From positions 725,001 through 789,000 of the forward strand of contig JAFMOC010000170.1 of NCBI GenBank assembly GCA_019802505.1: 64,000 nucleotides of DNA, in the 5' to 3' direction. Position 1 is the first letter of the stretch; each line of letters starts with the position of its first letter. This DNA comes from Corydoras sp. C115 (lineage: Eukaryota > Chordata > Actinopteri > Siluriformes > Callichthyidae). The notes under the pieces were generated by a model. It ran no database searches and had not been told where the DNA came from. It was given only the letters and a program-made list of their open reading frames with translations. Positions 1 to 11,310 of the stretch are shown piece after piece. Made by a program: the position numbers and the translations under genes.

Positions 1-870
1 AATTGTGTGTCCCAGTTAATAACGGGGTTGTATGTGTGTTTAAAAAAAAACACTTTTGAGACTTATGAAACTTTTAGTCCTTTAAAAAAAGGCCTGCATA
101 AGATAAGATAGACCTTTATTTGTCCCACAATGGGGAAATTCACCTCATGCTGCCCTTTGAAAACCAAACATTCTTTCATTCATTCATTATCTCCCGCTTT
201 ATCCTCTATTAGGGTCGCATTGGTGTTCCCCATGCCCATCCAGGGGAGAACGTCTTGGGTGCTGGACAGACCCAGGACAGGGCGCCAATCCATCGCTGGG
301 CACACACTCACTCACACAGACACACTCTATATGGGGCAATTTTGAGAATTAAATTGACTTGAGTCGGCACGGTGGCTTAGTGGTTAGCACGTTCGCCTCT
401 CAGCGCTAGGGATTCCCGGTTCGAATCCCCATCTGGGTGGAGTTTCCATGTTCTCCCCGTGTCCGCGTGGGTTTCCTCCGGGTTCTCCGGTTTCCTCCCA
501 CAGTCCAAAAACATGGATCAAGTTAATTGAGTTCTCTAAATTGCCCCATATAGAGTGTGTTTGAGTGTGTGAGTGTGTGCCCAGCGATGGATTGGCGCCC
601 TGTCCTGGGTGTATATGCCCAGCGCCCGAGATGTTCTCCCCTGGATGGGCATGGGGAACCCCACCGCGACCCTAATAGAGGATGAAGCGGGAGATAATGA
701 ATGAATGAATGAAATTGACTTGATCCATGTTTTTGGACTGTGGGAGGAAACCGGAAACCCACGCAGACATGGGGAGAACATGGAAACTCCACCCAGATGT
801 GGATTCGAACCGGGAATCCCTAGAGCTGGTGAGGCGAACGTGCTAACCACTACTAAGCCACCGTGCCGCC
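1..870. repeat. Cluster of three SINE-like elements in alternating orientation
   Basis: A full sense copy (363-713) starts GGCACGGTGGCTTAGTGG, with tRNA-type A and B boxes (GTGGCTTAGTGGTTAGCACG; GGTTCGAATCCC), and ends in (GAAT)n. It is flanked by an antisense 3' half (175-345) and an antisense 5' half (705-870). The two antisense halves look like one older copy split by the sense insertion. The same family recurs more than fifteen times in this window. Confidence 0.75.
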
Positions 871-984
871 CGAAAACCAAACATGAGTCAATTAAACGTA
901 AGAATAATTCTGATTGATATATGTTAAAACTGACTCATTTAAAATAAAAAATATCTTTTGATGTGTCTTCAAAAAATTTTTTGA

Positions 985-1256
985 CTCCTAGCTTCTCTTT
1001 GACTCCCGGCTTCTCCCTGTAGCTGCTTGCATTCAGTACAAGTCACTCACTCTGGCCTACAGAACCATTTCTGGATCTGGCACCTCCTCCCTTCACTCTA
1101 TCTTTTCAAAATACACTCCGACTCGTTCACTTCGCTCCAGTGATGATCGCCTCCTGGTGGTTCCACCTCACCGAGGAGCTGATTCTCACTCCGTGGCGTT
1201 CACCACTGCAACATGGTGGAACCATCTTCCCAACTCTGTCCATAAGACAGAATAAA
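985..1256 (+). mobile_element. L2 LINE fragment (ORF 3' end)
   Basis: It matches the region encoding AARIQYKSLTLAYRTISG through WWNDLPNSV in the next copy at 1341-2279, with a short deletion and several changes. It is broken and non-coding, and lies in the same orientation directly before the longer copy. Confidence 0.75.
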
Positions 1257-1329
1257 AAAAGCAGTTTTAAGAAAAAAAAAAAAGAAAAAAAGCAGTTTTA
1301 AGCAGTTGGTGGGCAGTTTTCTCACCAAG

Positions 1330-2445
1330 TACACACTGGTGTGCCTCAGGACTCTGTAATTGGTCCTCTCCTCTTCTCTCTTTACATGACATCACTGAGC
1401 ACAGTCATCCAGGCGCATGGTTTCTCTTACCACTGCTATGCTGATGACACTCAACTTCATCTGTCTTTTGCCCCTGATGACACCACCATCTCAAATCGGG
1501 TATCTGCATGCCTCTCCGACATATCTGTCTGGATGAAGGCCCGTCATCTCAAATTAAACTTAGAAAAAACAGAGCTTCTCATTATCCCAGCTAAACCCTC
1601 AATCCATCACAACCTGACCTTCCAAACCGATGGCTCCACAATCTCCCCAACTGATTCGGTCCGGGACCTTGGTTTCACAATAGACTCCCACCTTAAACTC
1701 TCTGATCATGTTATCAAAACCACCCGTTCTTGTAGATTCCTTCTTTACAACATCAGGAAGATCAGACCCTTTTTGACTGAACATGCTACCCAACTGCTTG
1801 TTCAAGCCCTAGTCTTATCCCGGCTTGATTATTGTAATGCACTACTTGCCGGTATCCCAACTTCCACCATCAGACCTCTTCAACTAATTCAGAACTCTGC
1901 AGCCCGACTCGTGTTTAACCAGCCCAAGCGAACTCATGTCACTCCATTACTCACTTCCCTCCATTGGCTTCCTGTAGCTGCTCGCATTCAGTACAAGTCG
2001 CTGACTCTGGCATACAGAACCATTTCTGGATCTTCCCCCTCTTACCTTCACTCTATCTTTTCAAAATACACTTCGACTCGTTCACTTCGCTCCAGTGATG
2101 ATTGCCGCCTGGTGGTTCCACCTCACCGAGGAGCTAATTCTCATTCTGTGGCGTTCACCACTGCAAAATGGTGGAACGATCTTCCCAACTCTGTCCGTAA
2201 GGCAGAATTTCTAAACAGTTTTAAGAAACTACTTAAGACTCATCTATTTAACAAATACCTGTTATATAAAAAAAAATAATAATAAGGGTGGGGGGGGAGG
2301 GGCCGCAGCTTCGAATAGCAATCAGGTTTGATGAACTTACAGTATAGTTGGTTTTCTCCATGGCTTTCTGACTTGTGGTGTTCTCATTTGTAAGTCGCTT
2401 TGGATAAAAGCGTCTGCTAAATGACTAAATGTAAATGTAAATGTT
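1330..2445 (+). mobile_element. 5'-truncated L2-clade LINE with reverse-transcriptase ORF
   Basis: An open frame of 312 codons (to 2279) begins inside the reverse transcriptase at VPQDSVIGPLLFSLY and includes the catalytic YADD box (HCYADDTQLHLSF), then the conserved LSRLDYCNALLAG and LHWLPVAARIQYKSL blocks near the C-terminus. The 3' UTR ends in the L2 tail (TAAGTCGCTTTGGATAAAAG, then TAAATG repeats). The endonuclease and the N-terminal half are gone, so it cannot move alone. The frame is uninterrupted, which suggests a fairly young copy. VPQD in place of the usual VPQG is one visible change. Confidence 0.88.
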
Positions 2446-2625
2446 TTAAGAAAAAAAAAAGGGGGGGGGGGGGCGCAGCATCAAATAACAATCAGGTTCG
2501 ATGAATTTACAGTATAGTTGGTTTTCTGCAGAACTTCTGACTTGTAATGTTCTCACTTGTAAGTCGTTTTGAATAAAAGCATCTGCTGAATGACAATATA
2601 AATGTAATGTAAATGTTTTCAGCCC
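2446..2625 (+). mobile_element. L2 LINE 3' tail, second copy
   Basis: The 3' UTR of the preceding element is repeated after poly(A)/poly(G): the TATAGTTGGTTTTCTGCAGA stretch and the GTAAGTCGTTTTGAATAAAA tail, with more mismatches. It is either an older insertion or a tandem duplication. Confidence 0.7.
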
Positions 2626-3690
2626 TGTCTTTTTTTTGCGACACCGGCATTTGTGCTCGTATGTCCTTTACTGTGCTTAAATCTTTATCCCATCAATACC
2701 CCCGAAAAAAAGAAATTAAAGCCTCTTTCATATCTGAGAGCGAGCATTGATTTAACATTTCACCCCAGACACATTGTTAGAAAACATGTTCTTAAACTGT
2801 TCATTCTCTGCAGTCATAATCTAAATCATAATCTACAAGTTCAAGTAATGTATTTATATAGCGCTTTTTACAACAGTACATTGTCACCAGGCGCGTCGTT
2901 AGACCTGTGTTTTCGGGGCTGTAGCCCTGGTTGTTTTGTCAGTAGCTCAAATTGGTGCAGCTTTCTCCGCAGTCTCTCCTCCAGCAGTGGGACCGAATGA
3001 TGGAGACACCGTCAACTGTTTGTGCTTCCAAGCTCTGTGTATGTATAAGGGAGTAAGGTCACCATAATAATTGTATGTTGGCTGTAAATATCAGCTAATC
3101 AGCTTTCAAAAACCTTCAGAATTTTTCTGTAGGCGCAAATTGTCGCAAAATTACGGTATTTCAAAGCAAAACCTTGTTAAAACTCTCATCTGCGACCAAC
3201 TTGTGAATCAGATTCATGCTTTTCTGCCGAAGCTCAGGTACGTTTATTCAAAGTTTTTCAGCCCAAACCATCATTTATTAGAACTAAATGTGCTCTCCAC
3301 TGCTGCCAGACATATTTCATATGTAATTTAATCCAATATAACTAACAAATGATCAAACAAAAATAATGCAACAACACTTAGAAAAATGGACAAGTACACT
3401 CATGAAAGCACACTTTTTAAAGAGGACAGAGGGGTGAATAAGGGATCTGGGCTAAAGCCCCTGATGTTTCTAAACCCTAAAAACGCTCCTGATTGTCACA
3501 CAGCAGCTTTACAGAGTTAATCGCCCTTAAACACCCAAAGAGCACAGATTGTGTTGAGATCATGTTACCATATTTAACAATTAAAAACCATAATAAATGG
3601 AAAACTATGCAAGTCTTTTGAAAAAAAAAAAACGGTCTAATTAATAACCAGGTTCCACCCATTCATTTTTGTAGCTGCAGAGCTTCGGCA
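2626..3690. other. Intergenic, no gene recognised
   Basis: Short open frames only, without recognisable similarity. A 50-base antisense retroposon tail (TTTATATAGCGCTTTTTAC) lies at about 2838-2890 and resembles the ends of the elements at 26850 and 30050. Confidence 0.5.
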
Positions 3691-5850
3691 GAGCCATGGA
3701 CAAAGATTTGACTAAACCTCCACAAAACCGGCCACACCCACAGTCATGTGTTCTGAAAGCAGTCTTTAAGACTGTTGATGGGTGTCTTTGGTTGAGACCT
3801 GCTGCCCCCTGTTGAAGTTTGTGTTGAATGAGGTCACTGGTACCAACTACACATTATCTCTGTAATGGGGCAGTATATACACAACTTTCCTCCCACCAGA
3901 AAGATCAGCTTTATTTTTACACAATTTAAAATTGAAACATGAAGCAACTAAATACCACTTCACAATTCATCTCTACACAGACCACAGACTCTAAAGTCTC
4001 CACCCCCACCAACTTTAAACACCAAACTGTTTCATGTTACAGCAAAAGCTTTAATTACTCCAACACATTATTTAAATCAAGTTTCACTACACCATTAATC
4101 TGTTTAAATTACATGTAAAAAAAAAAAAAGTATATATATAAAAAAATAAATAAATATTTATTCATTACAAAAATACAACACACATTCAATGAGTTCCATA
4201 GAAAAGCAGTGTCCCACATTGAAGAATCAGAGTTAAACATTCTGATCAAATGTTACAGGGTTTTATGTCTACTTTCAACATGAGCATCAGTGCAGTATGG
4301 AACCAAGCTTTTTCCATCCAACAGAAAGTATTCCTGTAAGAACCCAGAGAACATCTTACACACAGCAGCAAAACCACATCCTAACCTTCAACTACAACAA
4401 ACCCAATGCTCATCCACCAAACCACAACCACGAACCAGAACTTATCCAAACTACAGTCAACCACAATAACTAATCAGCACCATCACAACCACACCCTGTA
4501 TCCAACTAAACCACCAACATACTCCAACATTCTTACAGCAACATTTCTATTAGACATCAAAGAACAAAGACAAAGTTACATACTGCACCTTTAACAGGGA
4601 ACATTACAATATGCAGACCGACGGGAAATCACACTAAAATTACATTTAACATACTTTGTAGTGTTTTTTAACTTAACACTAAAGATGGTTGAGACATCAA
4701 GACTGCAGCTTCCTGGAGTTTCTTCCTCTGTTGATCATGTTTCTGGAAAAGGAAAGAAAACAGATCCCAGTGAATTTAATATTACAGCAAGGTTCAGTTT
4801 TCTTCTAGAAAAGATCAGGATCTATTAATCAGAGATCAATAATGATAGAGTTCAGCATGATGCATGTAGATGAACATTAAAAAACTGATCCTGATGCAAA
4901 CAGCTACAAGACTTACTGTAGTTAAAATGCTGATGGTTCAACCCTTCCATCATCTCCAAGGCTCCCGTGTAGAACTTGTCCCCCTGTTGATTAGAAACAG
5001 TGTTGAGATTCAGAACAGTCAGAATCAGAAGGAAATGTTTCAGTAATCAGTTAGTTTTAATGAGCTTTAGTGTTGAACTGTAAAGAATTTGTTCCTGAGA
5101 AAACAAATTAACAAAGTTTAGAAGAGCAGAAGTTACACATCACACAGAATTTCAATACAGCAATAATTATACATCTATTATACTACAGTAATTAATCTGA
5201 AAGGTTTAAGAACCTAATTAAAGAGGTACAATATGTTATTTGGAGAATTTAGACCATTGATGTTTCTCTGGTCATCAAGAGACAAAAAAAAAACAAAACA
5301 GAAACAACAAATAAATCCTCATGACCACAAACTACAACATCCAACACACAAAAAACACTAAACCACCTTCTGGTCAACCCAACCAAACCAACTACCAAAC
5401 AAACCCTTAAACAACCACCAAACAACCTTTAACACCAACATTCCAACAACTCAGCTAACATCTTAACCAGTGAACAATCAGAACAAACACTAACCACCAA
5501 AAACATCAAAGGCTTAAACCCCAACTTTAACATATTGTACCTTTAAGATGTAAAGTAGAACTTGAACTGATCCAATTCAAACATTAACAATTAAAGACTG
5601 AATACTTAAGAACGCCAGATAAACAGAACTTAACTTAGCTAGCAGGCCTTCTGGTTTAGTTTCAAACCAGAAAATTCAGGAACGGGTTTACATTTCGAAG
5701 ACAAACCGAGTGGAACTGAACAACCTCACGACCCTCCGACGCAGCTGCAGGACAAAAGACTCGCCACGAGGAAGCCGCGACTTAAAACGACTCAACACTA
5801 ATTAGCGTTAATGAGCTGCACGTGACAAATCGATTGGGGTGCGTTGTAAT
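3690..5850 (+). repeat. Old diverged third copy of the 19-21.5 kb segment
   Basis: It shares order and sequence with 19060-21560 (same orientation) and 9300-11950 (inverted). All three end next to the shared CCTCACGACCCTCCGACGCA block and contain matching MITE-like units. The match is clearly weaker than between the two palindrome arms, so this copy is older. It lies outside the palindrome. It alone holds the candidate exon at 4917-4983. Its MITE-like units are at 4289-4595 and 5224-5547. Confidence 0.7.
4917..4983 (-). other. Candidate coding exon of unknown gene
   Basis: On the minus strand 67 bases lie between an acceptor (CAACAG) and a donor (GTAAGT), reading GDKFYTGALEMMEGLNH and a few more residues. 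It could splice to the conserved block at about 4740, which begins after CCAG with AAACATGATCAACAG. The two related segments at 9.3-11.9 and 19-21.5 kb lack it. The product is not recognised; it may be a relic. Confidence 0.25.
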
Positions 5851-6125
5851 TTTGCTGTAGTGTAAAGTTTGTCCACAAGACGGCGCACATCTCGCGACAA
5901 CACGGCTGTAAAGCATGTAATATTCGCGCATCAACAGGAAATCAGCTGAACTAATGTTTAAATATTTCTTCTTGGTTTATTAAATTACAAAAATAAATTA
6001 GTAATAAAACTCGACATACAAAGAAATAAACATTGCATTATTTTAAATATTTATTCTCAATAACATGACTCAGCTTTAAAACAGTTCTTTGTACTATATA
6101 CTAACTACACAACTATGTACTTTAT

Positions 6126-6219
<94 letters not shown>

Positions 6220-7443
6220 TTTAATTATTAATTATGATGTACATGTTGTTTAATTGTATTTTTTGTATATAGTGTTTTATTTGTTTTTATATGTTTTTTA
6301 ATACCTCATTAAATATTTTTATAGATGCTTTCATAATAATTTTATATAGTTGTATGTAGTTTGTGTACATTTAAAAACGTTTCGGGCGCTGGGCAGATAC
6401 ACCCAGGACAGGGCACCAATCCATCGCTGGGCACACATTCACTCACTCACCCACCCACACTCTATATGGGGCAATTTGGAGAATTCAATTGTCTTGATTC
6501 ATGTTTTTGGACTGTGGGAGGAAACCGGAAAACCCAGAGGAAACCCACACGGACACGGGGAGAGCATGGAAACTCCACCCAGATGGGGATTCGAACCGGG
6601 AATCTCTGGCGCTGAGAGGCAAACGTGCTAACCACTAAGCCACCATACCACCCCTTCTGTTAAGAACTTTATTAAAATACGAGCTTAGTTTTTAAAAGAG
6701 CGAAAAACCGCCAAGACGTAATCAATCATTTAAAAAGCGATTACCACCAAAAAGTCTGTACAAGAAATCTCACAAACCTCAATAAACTACATCACACAAT
6801 TTAGAACATCCACATAAGTTTTAATATAATTTTGACAATGCTTTATTTTGGTACAAATAACAGAAATCAATTTTTAGTTCCCTAGCTAGGTGATTTTTAA
6901 ATATAGACACACACCGGGGACGAGGTGAGGGGATGACACGAGGTGATAAATGCATTTATATTTACATCCGCTCTGTAAACAGGGTCAGGGCCAGCTTTGG
7001 GCGATGGGGTTCTGCTCTGACCGTGAGGCTGAGCGCTGAGAGTGTTGTGGAACGGGACTCGTGACAGAACGTGTGTCTCCAATAAGAGAAAAGGTAGCTA
7101 GATTTGTCATTAGTCGCTTGTTAAAAAATAAAAGTCTCTAGAGGGTCTGAAAAGCTGCTAAATATAGTCACAAAGTCCCTAAGTTGGCAACGGTGCACCG
7201 CGGAGCCTCACGGAACCTCACGGAACCTCCTCTTCTGTCTTTTCTTGGAGGCTTATGAGCTCACGTCATGCGTTTGTTTAACACGTGCTAATGGCGAACG
7301 CCGAAAATAGCGCGCAGTGGGTGGAAAAAGCAAATCCAGCAGAGCGGGGATGTATTAAATTTCGACGCTGACCGCATGCCATATGGAAAGAGTGCTTGAA
7401 GTTGTCAAACGGAAATGAGCCTGTAAATTCAGAAAGTAAGACC
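5851..7443. other. Intergenic: CA array, SINE-like copy, palindrome edge
   Basis: It contains a long (CA)n microsatellite (6126-6215), an antisense SINE-like copy (6382-6655), and then unique sequence up to the sharp palindrome edge at 7444. Short imperfect repeats of ACGGAACCTC occur near 7200-7230. No gene is recognised. Confidence 0.55.
6382..6655 (-). repeat. SINE-like element, antisense
   Basis: It is near full length, from the TTCGGGCGCTGGGCAGATAC end to the tRNA-like head CTAACCACTAAGCCACC. Confidence 0.8.
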
Positions 7444-8032
7444 CGGCTCCTCCAGAATGATACTTGGAAATCGGTGCTTACGCGGCATGACCTCGTACTG
7501 AGGAAAGGTCTCTTTTGAGTAACCTGGAGACAGAACCGAGCAGGACAGGAGTGTAGAACAAAAAAGAACCAGGACATAAAATACCTTGACATAAAGAACC
7601 TTGTACCAGAACCATGGTAGAGAACACATACCATCCCAGTCTGCACAGTATGGGGTTTCCTCAGCTTCCTCCTCAGGAGAGACACTATCTCGTGGTCGTC
7701 CTTCCACCATCACGTTCATGATGTCCCTCAGCTGTTGAAGTTTCCTCTCCTGCCGTCGACAACTGCGCCCACCGAACCTGCAGCCATTACAGTCACGAAC
7801 AGGTGAGATGAAGATGTTGTTTTCTGCAGGTGGTCTTTCTAGGTGGTCACATGGTTCTATGTATATTCTATACACATGGTTCGAAATGATGATGTATCAA
7901 TGAAACCGGATCATTTTAATGATTTATTGTTGATCTTGTACCTGGAAGGCATTACAGAACTGGATGATCTCCTCTCTCTGACCCGTCTGCTCCGCCTCAG
8001 GGGGGCCTGTGGCTCTGCCCCGTCATATTCAC
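7444..8032 (-). pseudogene. Partial inverted copy of ric3 (exons 4, 5 and start of 6)
   Basis: Read on the minus strand, 7942-8032 equals ric3 exon 4, 7632-7777 equals exon 5, and 7444-7523 equals the first 80 bases of exon 6, each with its splice sites kept. The bases differ from the + strand gene at only a few positions (for example YSKETF in place of YPKETF). The match stops dead at 7444, inside the exon 6 coding sequence just after the residues FPSIILEEP. What follows is unrelated. Exons 1-3, which carry both membrane segments, are missing from this arm. It cannot make a RIC-3 protein and is best read as a duplication remnant, although spliced antisense or chimeric transcripts are possible. 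The intron before exon 5 is longer here than in the intact gene. Confidence 0.88.
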
Positions 8033-8587
8033 CTGGAGAAGCATCTTACAGGGCTTTGAGTCCATCTAGTTGCCATTGGTTCCCTGAGGAACATTTACAA
8101 AGTTTGTTTTGGAGTGCTCTGTTATCACTAAAACATTTTATTATCAGTTCTTAGCTTTCTTAAATAAACTCTATATTGCCTTCGTGTAATTAAACATCTG
8201 TTTCTATTATTTTTACTTTTTGATTGTTACACACATTATTCTTGTGTTTCTACATGCCACTCCACCCAAGGAGGATGGGTCTCCCAGTATTCATTTCCTC
8301 TTTTCTCTTAGTCTGGTCTCTGGAATATTTGGGGGGTTCAGGTCACTAACAATTCAATTAATTAAATCCTTGTTCATCTCCTGAAGCTGTTATTGCTTCT
8401 GTTTTAAGACTTTTAAAAGTTTTATTAAAAAAAAAAACTCTAACATTCATAATAAGTTGTCTGGATGTTTATTTGAGTCTAAAATCTGTTTATTCGTCTT
8501 CTTTCACCCATTTTTCTTCATAAAACGCTGGAAATAATACGGTGTTTATACAGGAGAGGGCGTGAACGAGGCAAAAACCAGCAAAAA

Positions 8588-8656
8588 TCACTGCGTTCCA
8601 TACAGTTCCAATCACTGCGTTCCATACAGTTCCAATCACTGCGTTCCATACAGTGA
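8588..8656. repeat. 24-bp tandem repeat, three units (left arm)
   Basis: The unit contains ATCACTGCGTTCCATACAG. The mirror array in the right arm has five units. Confidence 0.85.
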
Positions 8657-8689
8657 AGAACACCGCTTTAAAAAATAGCAATAAGAAAG

Positions 8690-8800
8690 GCGTCTGCGCA
8701 TGCGCATTTCAGGTGTAACGCGTAAGGTGTATTTTGAAATCAGGAGGTGAGGGGCGGGTCACGTGTCGAGGGGGCTGAGAGTCACGTGATGTTTAGGTAA
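8690..8800 (+). promoter_or_regulatory. NRF1 and E-box cluster, promoter-like (left arm)
   Basis: It contains the palindromic NRF1 site TGCGCATGCGCA (8695-8706), two CACGTG E-boxes (GTCACGTGTC and AGTCACGTGATG) and then a perfect splice donor TTTAGGTAAGT. This suggests a promoter and first exon pointing rightward. The mirror at 24160-24270 would fire leftward from within ric3 intron 3. Function is inferred. Confidence 0.4.
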
Positions 8801-9124
8801 GTCTGTTATGACTGAGAGCTCGCGCTCAGCTGTGTTCTTGTGGTTATATCATTTTTAAATAGAAGTTAAATGCATCTTACGTTGTAAATCTGAACCGCGA
8901 CGCGCACACGCCGTTTTCAAAGTGTACTGGATCACAAGTTTAATTTCTCTCATATGAAGATCTTTAGATGAGGCTTTGATCTATTTATTTTTTTAAAGCG
9001 ATGGAGCCCATTGTGGTCCCATTACCAAATTTGAATTGGTGACAGAAGACTAAAAATAAGACATCGTTAGTGACTGTTGACGTAGCCTATATCAAATGAT
9101 ATTATTTGTTATTTATTATTTTCA

Positions 9125-9129
9125 AATGC

Positions 9130-9172
<43 letters not shown>
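9125..9172. repeat. (ATT)n microsatellite
   Basis: Pure ATT run; its mirror (AAT)n lies at 21662-21700 in the right arm. Confidence 0.9.
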
Positions 9173-9174
<2 letters not shown>

Positions 9175-9537
9175 CTATGATATTTGGTTCTAATATTTGT
9201 CAGATTAACGGGGTTTATTGAGCTCGAGACTTCTGTTCTTAATTCAAAAGGCGTGTTACATCACGTGACCTCCCCACCCCCCGCCCCCGCCGATTGCTGC
9301 TCGATGTGGCACGTGCAGCTAATTGAAGCTAATTAGCGTTGAGTCGTTTTAAGTCGCGGCTTCGTCTCGGAGAGTCTTTTGTCCTGCAGCTGCGTCGGAG
9401 GGTCGTGAGGTCGTTCATTCCACCTCTGTTAGATCAAACTGCACCTATACTTACAATTATTATTTTTTTTATAAATAAAATTTTCTATCAATTTAAGTGA
9501 TTGTTGTTTATCAGTGTTTAGTGCACAAGGTTTGCTG

Positions 9538-9830
9538 AAAAGCTGCAGTCTGTAACTGTTTTAAGGTGGTTGATGTAATGGTTGTTAATGTGTACAGCAT
9601 GGGATCCTGGTTCTTTGCAGGTTGTTGAGGTTTTATCTTCATGGTTGGGTGTTTGGTGGTTGAGGCCTAGCTGTTTGGTGGTTGTGTGGTTTCTGGCTGG
9701 TTTGTGTTTGTAAATAATATAATTGTGATGGTTACAGTTTGTTCTGTTTAAAAGGTTTATTAAGGATTATTTAGTGGTTGAGGTTTGTAAAGTTTGTTGT
9801 TGGGCTCCTAAAGTTCCACACTGCAGCTTT
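9538..9830. mobile_element. MITE-like unit 1
   Basis: Terminal inverted repeats AAAGCTGCAGTCTGTAACT and AGTTCCACACTGCAGCTTT enclose about 290 bases of G/T-rich GGTTG repeats. No coding capacity. Confidence 0.65.
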
Positions 9831-10371
9831 ATATTGTGCAGAAACTTGTGTACTAACCTTTTTAACATTAAGATAATATTTCTGTGAGTGTTAAATATTC
9901 TAAACTCTGTTAGTCTGTCGTTTATTCTTTTAGATACTGAACAGCTGCAGTCCTGAAATCCTGGAGAACGTGGCTTGAATTCTGCGTATTGATTCAAATG
10001 TGAAGCTACAGTTCTGCATCTCAATTCTTTTTCTCTTCTACAAAACATGAATGTGGATTTAATGCTGATTCAAGTTCTTTGTTCTAAAACTTTTTAAAGG
10101 AAGTGAGGACACATGGCCACAGATACCGAGTGAAGCCGAACTTCAGGTGAAGTAGAAACTAAATATGTAGATTAATTTCAAGACACTGAGCTGGATATTG
10201 AGGATTTTTCTTATCTCTTTTAACACAGGTTCCAAGGAGGTGCGGTGGGTTAAGACTGAACCAGAAGGACGGCTAGTGAAGTTAAGTTTACCCGGACTTA
10301 TTAAATATTCGGTCATTAACTGTTAATATTTGAATTGAATCACTTCAGGTCCATTGTTCTATTTTACACCT

Positions 10372-10655
10372 TAAAGGCACTATGTTACAATTGGGGTTTA
10401 AACCTTTGATGTGGTTGTTTGTTCTGATTGTTCACTGATGTACTGGGTTGTTGGAATGTTGGTGTTAAAGGTTGTTTGATGGTTGTTGAAGGTTTTGTTT
10501 GGTTTGGGTGACCAGAAGGTGGTTTAGTAGTTTGTGTGTTGGATGTTGTACTGTTGTCATGTAGATTTAATCATTGTTTCTGGGTTTTTCTGTCACTTGA
10601 TTTTGACCAGAGAGCCATCAAAGGTCTAAATTCTCCAAATAACATAGTACCTTTA
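10372..10655. mobile_element. MITE-like unit 2
   Basis: Terminal inverted repeats TAAAGGCACTATGTTAC and AACATAGTACCTTTA; the interior is GGTTGTTG-rich like the other two units. The same unit occurs at 5224-5547 and 20128-20462. Confidence 0.65.
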
Positions 10656-10983
10656 TATTACTTAAACCCTTTAGATTGTGTAATAAATATAATGGATGTA
10701 TAATGAATTGCTGTATTTAAACTCTGTATTATGTCTTAACTTCTGCTCTTCTAAACTTTATTCATATTTCTACAACAAACTGAACCTTAATGTAATTTTA
10801 TTTGGTGTGACTGACAGTTTTTTGTTTTTCCAGAAACAAGATCAACAGAGAAACTCCGGGAAGCTGAAGTCTTGAGTCCTGAGCTATCTTTACTGTTTGA
10901 GTTAAACCTACAACAAAGTGTTAAATGTAAGATGTGCTTTTAGTGTCATTTCCTGTTAGTCTGCAGATTACCATGTTCTCTTT

Positions 10984-11310
10984 TAGTGGTGCAGTATGTA
11001 ACTGTCTTTGTTAATGTGTAATAGAAATTTTGCTGTAAGGATGTTGGAGCTTTCTTGGTGGCTGAGTTGGCTGGAGGGTTATGGTGCTGAAGGTGGTTGA
11101 TGGTCCTGGTGCTTAGTTATTGTGGGTGGTTGTAGTTTGTTGGATGAGCTCTTATTTGGTGGGTGAGCATTGTTTGTAGTTGAAGGTTAGGAGGTGGTTT
11201 CTAAGTTGTTGGTAAAAGGTTCTCTGGGTTCTTTTTTTTTTTTTTTTTCTTTCCTCCCCCTCCCTCCCTTTTTTTTTTTTTTTTTTTTTTCTAAGTTCCA
11301 TACTGCATTG
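10984..11310. mobile_element. MITE-like unit 3
   Basis: Terminal inverted repeats GGTGCAGTATGTAAC and AGTTCCATACTGCAT; it contains a pyrimidine-rich tract at 11229-11291. The same unit occurs at 4289-4595 and 19503-19790. Confidence 0.65.

Noticed and set aside
361..440. Possible functional tRNA gene at the heads of the SINE-like copies
   Set aside because: A and B boxes are present but no full cloverleaf, and the same head occurs in many dispersed copies followed by the same body, so it is a repeat.
1341..2279. LINE frame as a host gene
   Set aside because: YADD reverse-transcriptase box, L2 3' tail and extra nearby copies show it is a retrotransposon fragment.
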